Of a stretch of 6,712 bases of DNA, positions 1 through 6,275 are shown piece by piece. The position numbers were made by a program, and so were the translations under genes. Source of the stretch: Helicobacteraceae bacterium (GTDB lineage: Bacteria > Campylobacterota > Campylobacteria > Campylobacterales > SZUA-545); assembly GCA_031282285.1 (NCBI GenBank), contig JAITEA010000043.1, positions 1 to 6,712 on the forward strand, given 5' to 3'. The notes under the pieces were generated by a model. That model was not told the origin of the DNA, ran no database searches, and worked only from the letters and a program-made list of their open reading frames with translations. The first letter of the stretch is position 1. Every line of letters begins with the position of its first letter.

Positions 1-1204
1 GGTAGTACTCCAGCGCCTCTTTGGGGTTCTGCCCCGATTGCATCGCCTGATAGTAGATCGCCTGCGCCACCTCTTTGTCGCTTACGGAGATATTTTCGGC
101 TTTGGCGATCGCGTCTATTAGCAGCGTTGTTTTCACGCGCTCTTTGGCTTCGGCGCGAAACTCTTCGCGTAGCGCCTTAAGCGCGCCCTCGTCGCTTTGC
201 AGCTTTTTGAGCGTCTCTTCGTCGAGCGTTCTGGCTTTCTGCGTCGCCAGATGATCGATTTCTTGTTCCAAGATAATTTCAGGCAGATCAAAATCATATT
301 TTTTCAGCAACGCATCAAGCAGTTTGGGGCGTAGCTCCTCGTTATAAAGCCTGCTCTTTTGCTCGTCGAACAGCGTTTTTTCAACCGCCGCTTTCAACTG
401 TTCCAGATTCGCGCCCTCGATATTGGGCAATAGTTTTTTCGCCAGATCGTCGTCTATGGCGACCGGCTTTTTCGCTTTGATCGCCTTTAGCGCGACATCA
501 AAGGTAGCCGCTTTGCCCGCCAGCTCTTTCGCGCGGTATTCGGCGGGGAAGGTAACGGCGATCTGTTTGGTTTCGCCCGCTTTCAAGCCGATCATCTGAT
601 CTTCAAAGCCCGGGATAAAGCCGTTTGAGCCAATCTTGATCTCGTAATCCTTAGCCGAAGCGTTGGGGATCGGTTCGCCGTCTATGTAGCCGTCAAAGTC
701 AAACTGCGCGTAATCGCCCTTCGCCAAGCCGCGTTTTTCCGCGATCGCCTCCAGCGGGGCGGTACTATCGGCGGTTTTTTCCAGCGTTTCGCGCAGGCTC
801 TCGGGCGAAACCTCGATCGGCTTAAACGACGGTACAAGCGCGTCGTAATCGCCAAGCGCTATCGCGGGGCGCAGGGAGAGTTTAAGCTCCATCTCCAAAA
901 CGCCCTCGTTGTCGGCGCTTTTGGTTACGACGGGCATACCGATCAGCTCCGGTTTGTCCAGCTTAGCCAGCCCCTCTTCAAACGCCTGCGTAGCCAAACG
1001 GCTTTTTACTTCCGATTCCAGTTGATCTTTGAAACGGCTTTTGATAACCGCGGCTGGAACCTTGCCCCGCCTGAATCCGGCGATCTTGGTCTCTTTGGCG
1101 ATCTTAGCCGCGACGGTATTTTTGGCTTTGACGATCGCCTCTTTATCAAACTTGGCGACGATAACGGCGTTCGCCCCGTCTATTTGCTTGGCGCTAATTT
1201 GCAT
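1..1204 (-). CDS. tig: Trigger factor, ribosome-associated chaperone and peptidyl-prolyl isomerase (C-terminus cut by window edge)
   Basis: Trigger factor docks at the ribosomal exit tunnel and shelters nascent chains in the cytoplasm. The frame is open from the ATG at 1204 to the window edge and gives 401 residues; the family is usually 430-450, so some 30-45 C-terminal residues lie outside. The N-terminal ribosome-binding domain carries the signature GFRRGKVP at residues 43-50. The FKBP-type isomerase domain spans about 163-243, with FIPGFEDQMIG at 196-206. The remainder is the alpha-helical substrate-binding C domain, including DFDLPEIILEQEID (304-317) and NPKEALEYY (393-401), which resemble Campylobacter trigger factor as I remember it. 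The start is supported by an AAGGA Shine-Dalgarno (1210-1214) five bases upstream. The gene follows the secreted-protein gene on the same strand after 106 bases, so it probably has its own promoter. The identification is close to certain. Confidence 0.97.
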   Translation of the reverse strand, partial: MQISAKQIDGANAVIVAKFDKEAIVKAKNTVAAKIAKETKIAGFRRGKVPAAVIKSRFKDQLESEVKSRLATQAFEEGLAKLDKPELIGMPVVTKSADNEGVLEMELKLSLRPAIALGDYDALVPSFKPIEVSPESLRETLEKTADSTAPLEAIAEKRGLAKGDYAQFDFDGYIDGEPIPNASAKDYEIKIGSNGFIPGFEDQMIGLKAGETKQIAVTFPAEYRAKELAGKAATFDVALKAIKAKKPVAIDDDLAKKLLPNIEGANLEQLKAAVEKTLFDEQKSRLYNEELRPKLLDALLKKYDFDLPEIILEQEIDHLATQKARTLDEETLKKLQSDEGALKALREEFRAEAKERVKTTLLIDAIAKAENISVSDKEVAQAIYYQAMQSGQNPKEALEYY

Positions 1205-1264
1205 TGTTGTCCTTCTGCGCGTCGGATCGCGCTATTTTCTTTTAGTTTATGCTATTCAAGCGGC

Positions 1265-1284
1265 GTAAAAATCGCGGATTTTAC
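1265..1284. repeat. A/T-rich inverted repeat between the secreted-protein gene and tig
   Basis: The arms GTAAAATC and GATTTTAC pair over 8 bases around a GCG loop, with one extra A (1267) bulged in the left arm. On the minus strand it lies 27 bases past the stop of the gene at 1311-1937 and 61 bases before the tig ATG. Read on that strand the distal arm contains a run of five T, so it could be a weak terminator or attenuator, or an operator for tig. No separate T-tract follows the stem. The symmetry is directly visible; the role is inference. Confidence 0.45.
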
Positions 1285-1310
1285 CCAATTTTATATTTGA
1301 AAGCAGCCCG

Positions 1311-1937
1311 TTACCCCCCGTCGCACTCCTCCCCGTAGAGGTCCATATACTCGAAAATATTGGCGATAGCCTCGTCGCGCATATCCTTGATCAGCGAACT
1401 ATCCCGCCTGAGGCGATCGGCGATCGCGTAAACTTCGCACCAGTCGCTATCGAACGCTTGTTGCGCCTCGATCAGCGCGGCTACGATATTGACCGCGTAG
1501 CTCTGCGGCGATTTTCGCTTGGCAAGTCGGGCGATCGCCACGGTTTTGTCGCCTATCTTATGATGGTAGTCGTACATCTCTATCGCCCGCAGATAGGCTA
1601 CGCAGATTAGCTCCTCGCCGCTCGCGCCGTTTAGGAACTCGTCAAAGTTTTTGTATCGGTTATCGGCGTTGATTTGATTAAAGAGCCTCATAGAGTTTGA
1701 TTCGCGTTCGCTTGGCAGCCGCCAGCCGTTTGCGTTGATCGCCGCGATCTTAAACTCCAGAGCGACCTTGCTATCGGCTAAAAACCGCAATATCTCGTCG
1801 TCTGACGCTTTCATTGCCAGCGCCTTTGCCACAACGGGTTGATCTTTATAAGCCGCGGCGATATCCGTCGATGTTAGCGGCGAATCGGCGAACGCCGCGA
1901 CGCACAGCGCCAGCGCCGCCAAGAAACGATACGGCAT
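1311..1937 (-). CDS. Predicted secreted (periplasmic) helical protein of unknown function
   Basis: I do not recognise a family. With the ATG at 1937 the product is 208 residues and begins with a Sec signal peptide: MPYRF, a hydrophobic stretch LAALALCVAAFA, then a likely cleavage before DSP near residue 18. The mature part is rich in Ala, Leu, Asp and Glu, looks almost entirely alpha-helical and has no second membrane segment. Three Cys remain after cleavage, in ELICVAYL, SDWCEVYA and the C-terminal GEECDGG; the first Cys sits inside the hydrophobic core without a lipobox following, so it is not an obvious lipoprotein. The frame stays open upstream to 2015, but a strong AAAGGAG site five bases before 1937 and the signal peptide fix the start there. 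It is divergent from mgtE and upstream of tig. A periplasmic accessory or helical-repeat protein is possible, but function is unknown. Confidence 0.85.
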   Translation of the reverse strand: MPYRFLAALALCVAAFADSPLTSTDIAAAYKDQPVVAKALAMKASDDEILRFLADSKVALEFKIAAINANGWRLPSERESNSMRLFNQINADNRYKNFDEFLNGASGEELICVAYLRAIEMYDYHHKIGDKTVAIARLAKRKSPQSYAVNIVAALIEAQQAFDSDWCEVYAIADRLRRDSSLIKDMRDEAIANIFEYMDLYGEECDGG

Positions 1938-1942
1938 ACTTG

Positions 1943-1949
1943 CTCCTTT
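1943..1949 (-). promoter_or_regulatory. Ribosome binding site deciding the start of the secreted protein
   Basis: The minus strand reads AAAGGAG, an almost full Shine-Dalgarno, five bases before the ATG at 1937. The reading frame runs 26 codons further upstream, but that longer form would bury the signal peptide, extend right up to the mgtE start and ignore this site. The shorter start is therefore preferred. Confidence 0.85.
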
Positions 1950-1955
1950 GCGGCG

Positions 1956-1984
1956 ATCATACAATAAGCGCACTTGTTGGACAA
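1956..1984 (-). promoter_or_regulatory. Possible sigma70-type promoter for the secreted-protein gene
   Basis: On the minus strand TTGTCC (1979-1984) and TATGAT (1956-1961) are separated by 17 bases. They match the -35 and -10 consensus at four of six and five of six positions. Transcription would begin near 1949, giving a very short leader that starts at the Shine-Dalgarno, so the true start may be shifted. The 77-base gap must also hold the mgtE promoter; a candidate -10 there is TACAAT (1960-1965) on the plus strand. Motif matches only. Confidence 0.3.
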
Positions 1985-2014
1985 TACCGCCGAAATTAAA
2001 CCGCGGAGCTAACA

Positions 2015-3391
2015 ATGGATCAGGATATTCGCGCCAAAAAAGAGGAACTGCTCAAGTTTGCGGCGGAGTGCGAAAAGGGCGCGAGCGCTTTAAGCGATCC
2101 GTCCATTCACGAATCGGACATAGCCGAAGCGCTGATGGAGCTGAAAGAGGACGACAACGAAGCCGATTTCAACCGCGTCATCAACGCGCTGCCGCCGTCT
2201 ATGCTGGGGCTTGCGGTTCTGGAGCTGCCCGATAGGATACAAGACGATCTGATACGGACGCTCGACGAGCGCAGGTGGGCGGCGATTGTCGAGGAGTTGG
2301 ACACCGACGACGCGACGGATATTATCCAGCGCGTCGAGGAGATCGACGAGGCAAAATCGTACGAGATTTTGCGGCTGGTGGGCGTCGATCTTAAGGAGAA
2401 CATTGAAAACCTGAAGCGCTTCGACGAAAACAGCGCGGGCGCGATTATGCAGACGGAGCTTTTCAGCGCGAAGCTGAGCGAGAGGATCAGCGATTCGATC
2501 AAGCGGCTTAAGCGTATGGTTTCCGACGAGGAGTTGAGCAATATCCACTTTGTCTTTGTCGTCGACGAGCAGAACAAACTTAAGGCGATGTTAAGCCTCG
2601 AAGAGCTGATTATGCTCGATCTGGACAAAACCTACGAAGAGAGCGTTACGCTGCTGGACGAGCCGATATTCGTCTATTCGCACGACTCGATCGAGACGGT
2701 TACGCAGACGGTGGAGCGCTACGACTTGGCGGCGATCGCGGTGGTGGATAATTTCAGGCGGCTTTTGGGGCGGATCACGAGCGACGACATCTACGATCTG
2801 ATCGAGGAGCAAGCCACCGATCAGATCTACTCGCTGGCGCAGGTGGGCGAGGATACCGAAACCTACGACGGCGTGATCAAAAACGGCTGGGCGAGGGCGA
2901 AATGGCTCTTTTTGAATCTGGGAACGGCGGCGCTGAGCGCGACGGTGATCGGTCTATTTTCAAACTCTATCGAACAGATTGTCGCGCTCGCCGTGTTGAT
3001 GCCGATTGTGGCGAGTATGGGCGGCGTGTCCGGCACGCAGACGCTGACCGTTACGGTGCGCAAACTCGCGCTTGGAGAGGTGAAGCTAACCGACGCCAGA
3101 TCGGTAATCGGAAGAGAGGTCGCCATCGCGCTGTTTAACGGCGCGATCTTCGCCGTGTGCGCCGGAGCGCTCGCGTGGGCGTGGTTCAAAACGCCGCTGC
3201 TTGGCGTGGCGATCGCGCTGGCGCTGCTGTCAAATATGCTTTACGCGGGCTTTTTCGGCGCGGGTATTCCGCTGATTTTGAAACGCTTTGGCATCGATCC
3301 CGCGGTGGCAAGCGGGGTACTTTTGACTACAATTACGGACGGAGCCGGCTTTTTTACCTTTCTGGGGCTGGCGACGCTGATTTTACTATAA
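2015..3391 (+). CDS. mgtE: MgtE-family magnesium transporter/channel with CBS domains
   Basis: MgtE is an inner-membrane Mg2+ channel that closes when its cytoplasmic domains bind Mg2+. The 458 residues match the usual family length. The order is typical: an acidic helical N domain (about 35-135, including LPDRIQDDLIRTLDERR), two CBS domains (about 140-205 and 215-285), a connecting helix, then a membrane domain from about 295 with roughly five segments (298-316, 321-340, 368-390, 395-420, 435-458). Family marks are PIVASMGGVSGTQ (330-342), followed by a TLTVTVRKLALGE stretch, the FGIDPAVASG loop (425-434) and TTITD, whose Asp442 corresponds to the pore Asp of Thermus MgtE (D432). The glycine motif has Val-Ser where many relatives have Asn-Ala. 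The start has a GGAG site six bases upstream. It heads a probable operon with the LOG-family gene 9 bases downstream. The product is very probably right; Co2+ transport is a known side activity of the family. Confidence 0.96.
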   Translation: MDQDIRAKKEELLKFAAECEKGASALSDPSIHESDIAEALMELKEDDNEADFNRVINALPPSMLGLAVLELPDRIQDDLIRTLDERRWAAIVEELDTDDATDIIQRVEEIDEAKSYEILRLVGVDLKENIENLKRFDENSAGAIMQTELFSAKLSERISDSIKRLKRMVSDEELSNIHFVFVVDEQNKLKAMLSLEELIMLDLDKTYEESVTLLDEPIFVYSHDSIETVTQTVERYDLAAIAVVDNFRRLLGRITSDDIYDLIEEQATDQIYSLAQVGEDTETYDGVIKNGWARAKWLFLNLGTAALSATVIGLFSNSIEQIVALAVLMPIVASMGGVSGTQTLTVTVRKLALGEVKLTDARSVIGREVAIALFNGAIFAVCAGALAWAWFKTPLLGVAIALALLSNMLYAGFFGAGIPLILKRFGIDPAVASGVLLTTITDGAGFFTFLGLATLILL

Positions 3392-3400
3392 GGTTTTTTG

Positions 3401-4153
3401 ATGAACGAAAGCAAAATAGCGATCGGATCGCAGCTTGATTTCAGCGAGCCGTGGAGCATATTCCGCGTGATGGCGGACTTCGTGAACGGCTACGATTCGC
3501 TCAAGGATTTGGGACCTTCGGTTACCGTTTTCGGCAGCGCCAGAATCAGACGCGACAACCCATACTACAAAGCGGCGCAGAAGCTGGGCTATATGCTCGC
3601 CGAAAACGGACTGAATGTGATAACCGGCGGGAGCGCGGGCATTATGGAGGCGGCAAACCGCGGCGCGTACAGCTCCGGCAGGGGCAAATCGATTGGGCTG
3701 AATATCGAGCTACCCCGCGAGCAGGCGAGCAATCCGTATCTTGATCTGAGCCTGAAGTTTGACTACTTTTTCGCCCGTAAGGTGATGCTGGTTAAGTATT
3801 CGTTCGCCTATATTATCTTTCCGGGCGGTTTTGGAACAATGGACGAGCTTTTCGAGGCGCTAACGCTTGTACAGACGCGCAAAAGCTTTCCTATCGGCGT
3901 GTTTTTGGTGGGCGTCGATTACTACAAGCCGCTGCTGGATTTTATACGAACGAGTATGATAAGCGAGGGCGCGATTACCAAAGAGGACGCGGATTTGATA
4001 AAATTAACCGACGATCTGGACGAAGTGGTAAGTTTCACGAAGGAGCATATTTTGGCGAGGATTAACGAGATGGAAAATATGGGGCTGACAAAGCTGACCG
4101 ACTACGCGCGCCTTAAGAAGTTTCAAGAGGCGCGCAATAACGGGGGTAAATAA
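3401..4153 (+). CDS. LOG/TIGR00730-family Rossmann-fold protein, probable nucleoside-5'-monophosphate phosphoribohydrolase
   Basis: This family (often mis-annotated as lysine decarboxylase) cleaves the N-glycosidic bond of nucleoside 5'-monophosphates, releasing a base; some members activate cytokinins. The 250 residues contain VTVFGSARI (41-49), the phosphate-loop-like ITGGSAGIMEAANRGA (74-89), FFARKVML (123-130) with the conserved Arg126-Lys127, and the hallmark PGGFGTMDE (141-149) whose Glu149 is the expected catalytic acid. All key residues are present. A helical tail after about 215 is Lys/Glu rich. The ATG at 3401 is chosen because AAGG (3390-3393) sits seven bases upstream; a TTG just before it would crowd that site. 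The gene starts 9 bases after mgtE and its stop overlaps the next ATG (TAATG), so mgtE, this gene and the acidic gene are probably cotranscribed. The family is secure; the physiological substrate and any link to Mg2+ are not. Confidence 0.93.
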   Translation: MNESKIAIGSQLDFSEPWSIFRVMADFVNGYDSLKDLGPSVTVFGSARIRRDNPYYKAAQKLGYMLAENGLNVITGGSAGIMEAANRGAYSSGRGKSIGLNIELPREQASNPYLDLSLKFDYFFARKVMLVKYSFAYIIFPGGFGTMDELFEALTLVQTRKSFPIGVFLVGVDYYKPLLDFIRTSMISEGAITKEDADLIKLTDDLDEVVSFTKEHILARINEMENMGLTKLTDYARLKKFQEARNNGGK

Positions 4154-4371
4154 TGGCGCGCGATTGGGAAAATACGGACGATCTTGACGAAGAATCGCCC
4201 TTCGACGACGACGCGGAGGGTATTCCAAGCGATGATATAAGCGATATAGACGACGATCTAATCGGCGTCGATCCGTTTGACGACGGCGGCAAACCAAGCG
4301 GCGACTACGACAAATACGACGACGACGATTACGAGTACGGCGACGAAGACGAGGAGGATTACTACGAGTAG
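4153..4371 (+). CDS. Extremely acidic, Asp-rich 72-residue small protein of unknown function
   Basis: I do not recognise this protein. It has 34 Asp or Glu among 72 residues against three basic residues (one Arg, two Lys), giving a net charge near -31. There is no membrane segment, signal peptide or Cys. The N-terminal half has hydrophobic punctuation (IPSDDISDIDDDLIGVDPF, about 24-42); the C-terminal third is Asp/Glu/Tyr/Gly with seven Tyr and ends in DYYE. It is probably intrinsically disordered. Support for a real gene is the ATG overlapping the preceding stop by one base, a G-rich site (4142-4146) six bases upstream that could pair with the anti-Shine-Dalgarno, and the uninterrupted frame. 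Low-complexity GAC/GAT repetition makes chance open frames likelier, which tempers confidence. Possible roles, all inferred: divalent-cation buffering beside mgtE, nucleic-acid mimicry, or a partner of a basic protein. Confidence 0.7.
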   Translation: MARDWENTDDLDEESPFDDDAEGIPSDDISDIDDDLIGVDPFDDGGKPSGDYDKYDDDDYEYGDEDEEDYYE

Positions 4372-4399
4372 CCGCCGCGCCCGATCGCCCGTTTCGTTT

Positions 4400-4418
4400 G
4401 CCGCGCTGAAAAAGCGGC
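4400..4418 (+). other. Short hairpin between the acidic gene and the response regulator
   Basis: GCCGC (4400-4404) pairs with GCGGC (4414-4418) around a nine-base A-rich loop; an alternative CGCT/AGCG pairing around GAAAA overlaps it. It lies 28 bases after the acidic gene's stop. No T-tract follows, so it would be a poor intrinsic terminator but could protect a 3' end or pause polymerase before the regulator's promoter. Confidence 0.3.
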
Positions 4419-4426
4419 GATTGCGC

Positions 4427-4432
4427 TAAAAT
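4427..4432 (+). promoter_or_regulatory. Possible -10 element for a leaderless response-regulator transcript
   Basis: TAAAAT differs from TATAAT at one position. Its last base is at 4432, so the usual spacing puts +1 at about 4439, exactly the A of the regulator's ATG. No recognisable -35 lies 16-18 bases upstream, which is not disqualifying because Campylobacter sigma70 promoters lack a conserved -35. The absence of a Shine-Dalgarno before the ATG fits a leaderless message. Confidence 0.4.
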
Positions 4433-4438
4433 CGGCTT

Positions 4439-5107
4439 ATGGAAAAGGCGAAGATTCTTTTGCTGGAGGACGATCCGCAGCTTCACGAGATCGTCAGAGA
4501 GCATCTTGAGGATCAAAACTATCGGGTTTTTGGCGCGTTCAACGCCGCCGACGCCGCCGATCTGCTCTACGAAAACCCGTGCGATCTGATGCTTTTGGAC
4601 GTGAAAATGGCGGGGCAGAACGGCTTTGATTTTCTGTGCGAACAGCGCAAAAACGGCGTCGAGACGCCCGCGATCTTTATCACCTCGCTTAACTCGATCG
4701 ACGATCTGGCAAAGGGTTACAAGGTCGGCTGCGACGACTACCTGCGCAAACCTTTTGAGCTCAAAGAGCTTATCTTGCGCGTGGAGACGCTGTTAAAACG
4801 CCGTTTTTTTCACTCGCTGCAGGAAGGTATCGATCTGGGCGACGGCGCGGTTTTTTTCGTGGAATCCAACCTTATAAAAACAAAAGACGGCGAGCGCTCG
4901 CTGCCGCCTAAGGAGTTCGCGTTGCTAAAACTGCTGGTGGAAAATCGCGGCAAGGTCGTACCGCGCGAAACGGTTATGGATCGGCTCTGGAGTTTTGGGG
5001 AGGAGCCAAGCGAGATGAGCCTGCGCACTCATCTTAAAAATCTGCGGAAAATTATCGGGCACGACTGCGTGGAGACGTTGCGCGGGTTAGGATTTCGCGT
5101 CAGATGA
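4439..5107 (+). CDS. OmpR/PhoB-family two-component response regulator
   Basis: This is a DNA-binding transcription factor activated by phosphorylation, 222 residues as expected for the family. The receiver domain (1-120) has the acidic pocket Glu10-Asp11-Asp12, phosphoacceptor Asp54 in LLDVKM, Thr82 in FITSL and Lys104 in LRKPFE, so all switch residues are intact. The winged-helix domain (about 128-222) has PPKEFALLKLL (156-166), the recognition helix SLRTHLKNLRKII (194-206) and the wing ETLRGLGFRVR at the extreme C-terminus. The start is unambiguous: an in-frame TAA lies nine bases before the ATG and the beta-1 strand KILLLEDD begins at residue 5. No Shine-Dalgarno is present. The kinase gene overlaps its stop by four bases (ATGA), so the two are translationally coupled partners. 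The targets cannot be read from this window. Confidence 0.95.
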   Translation: MEKAKILLLEDDPQLHEIVREHLEDQNYRVFGAFNAADAADLLYENPCDLMLLDVKMAGQNGFDFLCEQRKNGVETPAIFITSLNSIDDLAKGYKVGCDDYLRKPFELKELILRVETLLKRRFFHSLQEGIDLGDGAVFFVESNLIKTKDGERSLPPKEFALLKLLVENRGKVVPRETVMDRLWSFGEEPSEMSLRTHLKNLRKIIGHDCVETLRGLGFRVR

Positions 5108-6267
5108 TCGCCGCCGAGAAACAGGCGCTATGGCGGTTTTTGCTGCTGTACGCCGGATCGCTGATCTTCTTTTTGGGCATTATCGGCGTCGGCTACTACG
5201 GATTTCATTCAAGGCAAATCTTCAAAGCGCAGCAAAACGAGTTGCGTTTGATGGCGGCGAATATCAACAGATCGCTTAAGCGCGGCGAGCCGCCCGACGA
5301 GGAGATCGCGTGGGCGCTGGTCGATAGCGCGGGCGAAACCTACGCGGGCGCCTTCAAATTGCCGCATTCTACGGTCAAAAGTATCGGAGAGCCGAACGAA
5401 CGCGAGATTTTCTTTTCGGATCAAAGCCATATTTACCGCCTAAACGAGCTTCCCACCCGCTTTGAACCGCGTTTTCTGCTTGTTCGTATGCCGATTTACA
5501 ACGAAATGTATCGCAACCTGATCGTCAATATGAGCGCCATTTGGGGCGGGGCGTTTATCTTTTTTATGGCGATCGCGGCGATATTGACGCGAATGTTTTT
5601 GAAACCTATGCGGGATATGATCGATCTGCTCGATCGCTTTATCAAAGACGCCACCCACGAGCTGACCACGCCGATCGCGGCGATCTTGATGAGCGCGGAA
5701 GGTTTTGCGCGGGATAGTTTGAGCGAACGGGACAAAAAACGGCTCTCGCGCATAGAGACTGGCGCCAGAACGATCAAAAGCGTCTATGATGATTTGACCT
5801 TTCTTATGTTGGATAAGCGCCGACAGAGCGCGCTAGAGGAGATCGATCTAAAAACATTGATTGGCGAACGCGCGGAGTTTTTCGAGCCTATCGGCAGAGC
5901 CAAAGGCATCGTATGGGAGATCGTAACCGGCGAATACGAACCGCCGATCGCGGATAAAAACGAACTTACGCGCATAATAGACAACCTGCTTAGCAACGCG
6001 ATCAAGTACAACAAACAGGGCGGGCGCGTCCGCGTTTTGGTAGAAAATCGCTCTATGTCGATAGAGGACGAGGGTTGCGGGATAAGCAAAGCCGATCGCC
6101 AAAAGATATTCGATCGCTTCGCGAGACTCGATTCGGCGCAGGGGGGATTTGGGCTTGGGCTAAATATCGTTAAATCGCTGTGCGATCGCGCCAATATGAC
6201 GATCGATGTTTCCGACGCGCAGATTGGCGGCAGCCGATTTACCATTAGCTGGCGCGCTTCGCGCTAA
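5104..6267 (+). CDS. Membrane sensor histidine kinase, partner of the upstream response regulator
   Basis: This inner-membrane kinase autophosphorylates on His and passes phosphate to the adjacent regulator. The 387 residues contain TM1 (about 14-33), an extracytoplasmic sensor of about 110 residues (34-142) with no recognised fold, TM2 (about 143-165), then a short LKPMRDMIDLLDRF linker leading directly into the H-box DATHELTTPIAAI with His185. The linker is too short for a full HAMP domain. The catalytic domain has the N-box IIDNLLSNAIKY (Asn294, Asn298), G1 DEGCGI (Asp322), F-box FDRFAR (336-341) and G2 GGFGLGL (347-352), all intact. The H-box has Thr-Thr where most kinases have Arg-Thr or Lys-Thr. 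The start overlaps the regulator's stop by ATGA, with AGGA 11 bases upstream, so translation is probably coupled. An intrinsic terminator follows. The signal is unknown. Confidence 0.94.
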   Translation: MIAAEKQALWRFLLLYAGSLIFFLGIIGVGYYGFHSRQIFKAQQNELRLMAANINRSLKRGEPPDEEIAWALVDSAGETYAGAFKLPHSTVKSIGEPNEREIFFSDQSHIYRLNELPTRFEPRFLLVRMPIYNEMYRNLIVNMSAIWGGAFIFFMAIAAILTRMFLKPMRDMIDLLDRFIKDATHELTTPIAAILMSAEGFARDSLSERDKKRLSRIETGARTIKSVYDDLTFLMLDKRRQSALEEIDLKTLIGERAEFFEPIGRAKGIVWEIVTGEYEPPIADKNELTRIIDNLLSNAIKYNKQGGRVRVLVENRSMSIEDEGCGISKADRQKIFDRFARLDSAQGGFGLGLNIVKSLCDRANMTIDVSDAQIGGSRFTISWRASR

Positions 6268-6275
6268 GTACTTAA

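Noticed and set aside
1022..1300. Two short plus-strand open frames over the 5' end of tig
   Set aside because: They overlap the conserved ribosome-binding domain of trigger factor on the other strand and lack ribosome sites.
1938..2014. Mg2+ riboswitch (M-box or mgtA-type leader) before mgtE
   Set aside because: The whole divergent gap is only 77 bases and must hold two promoters, too short for an M-box, and no long hairpins are visible.
2090..2628. Two long minus-strand open frames inside mgtE
   Set aside because: They are shadows of the well-supported mgtE frame, with low-complexity Ser/Arg-rich products and no family features.
4201..4371. GAC/GAT trinucleotide run as a simple-sequence repeat or contingency locus
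   Set aside because: The triplets are imperfect and interspersed, and any triplet-unit change would not shift the frame, so phase variation is unlikely.
4004..4516. 170-codon minus-strand open frame, very Arg-rich, antisense to the acidic gene and its flanks
   Set aside because: It mirrors the GAC/GAT repeats of the acidic gene (read as Arg-rich on the other strand), spans three plus-strand genes, and has no ribosome site or recognisable domain.
5784..6245. 153-codon minus-strand open frame inside the kinase gene
   Set aside because: It lies opposite the kinase catalytic domain, whose N, G1, F and G2 boxes are all intact; the product has no domain character.
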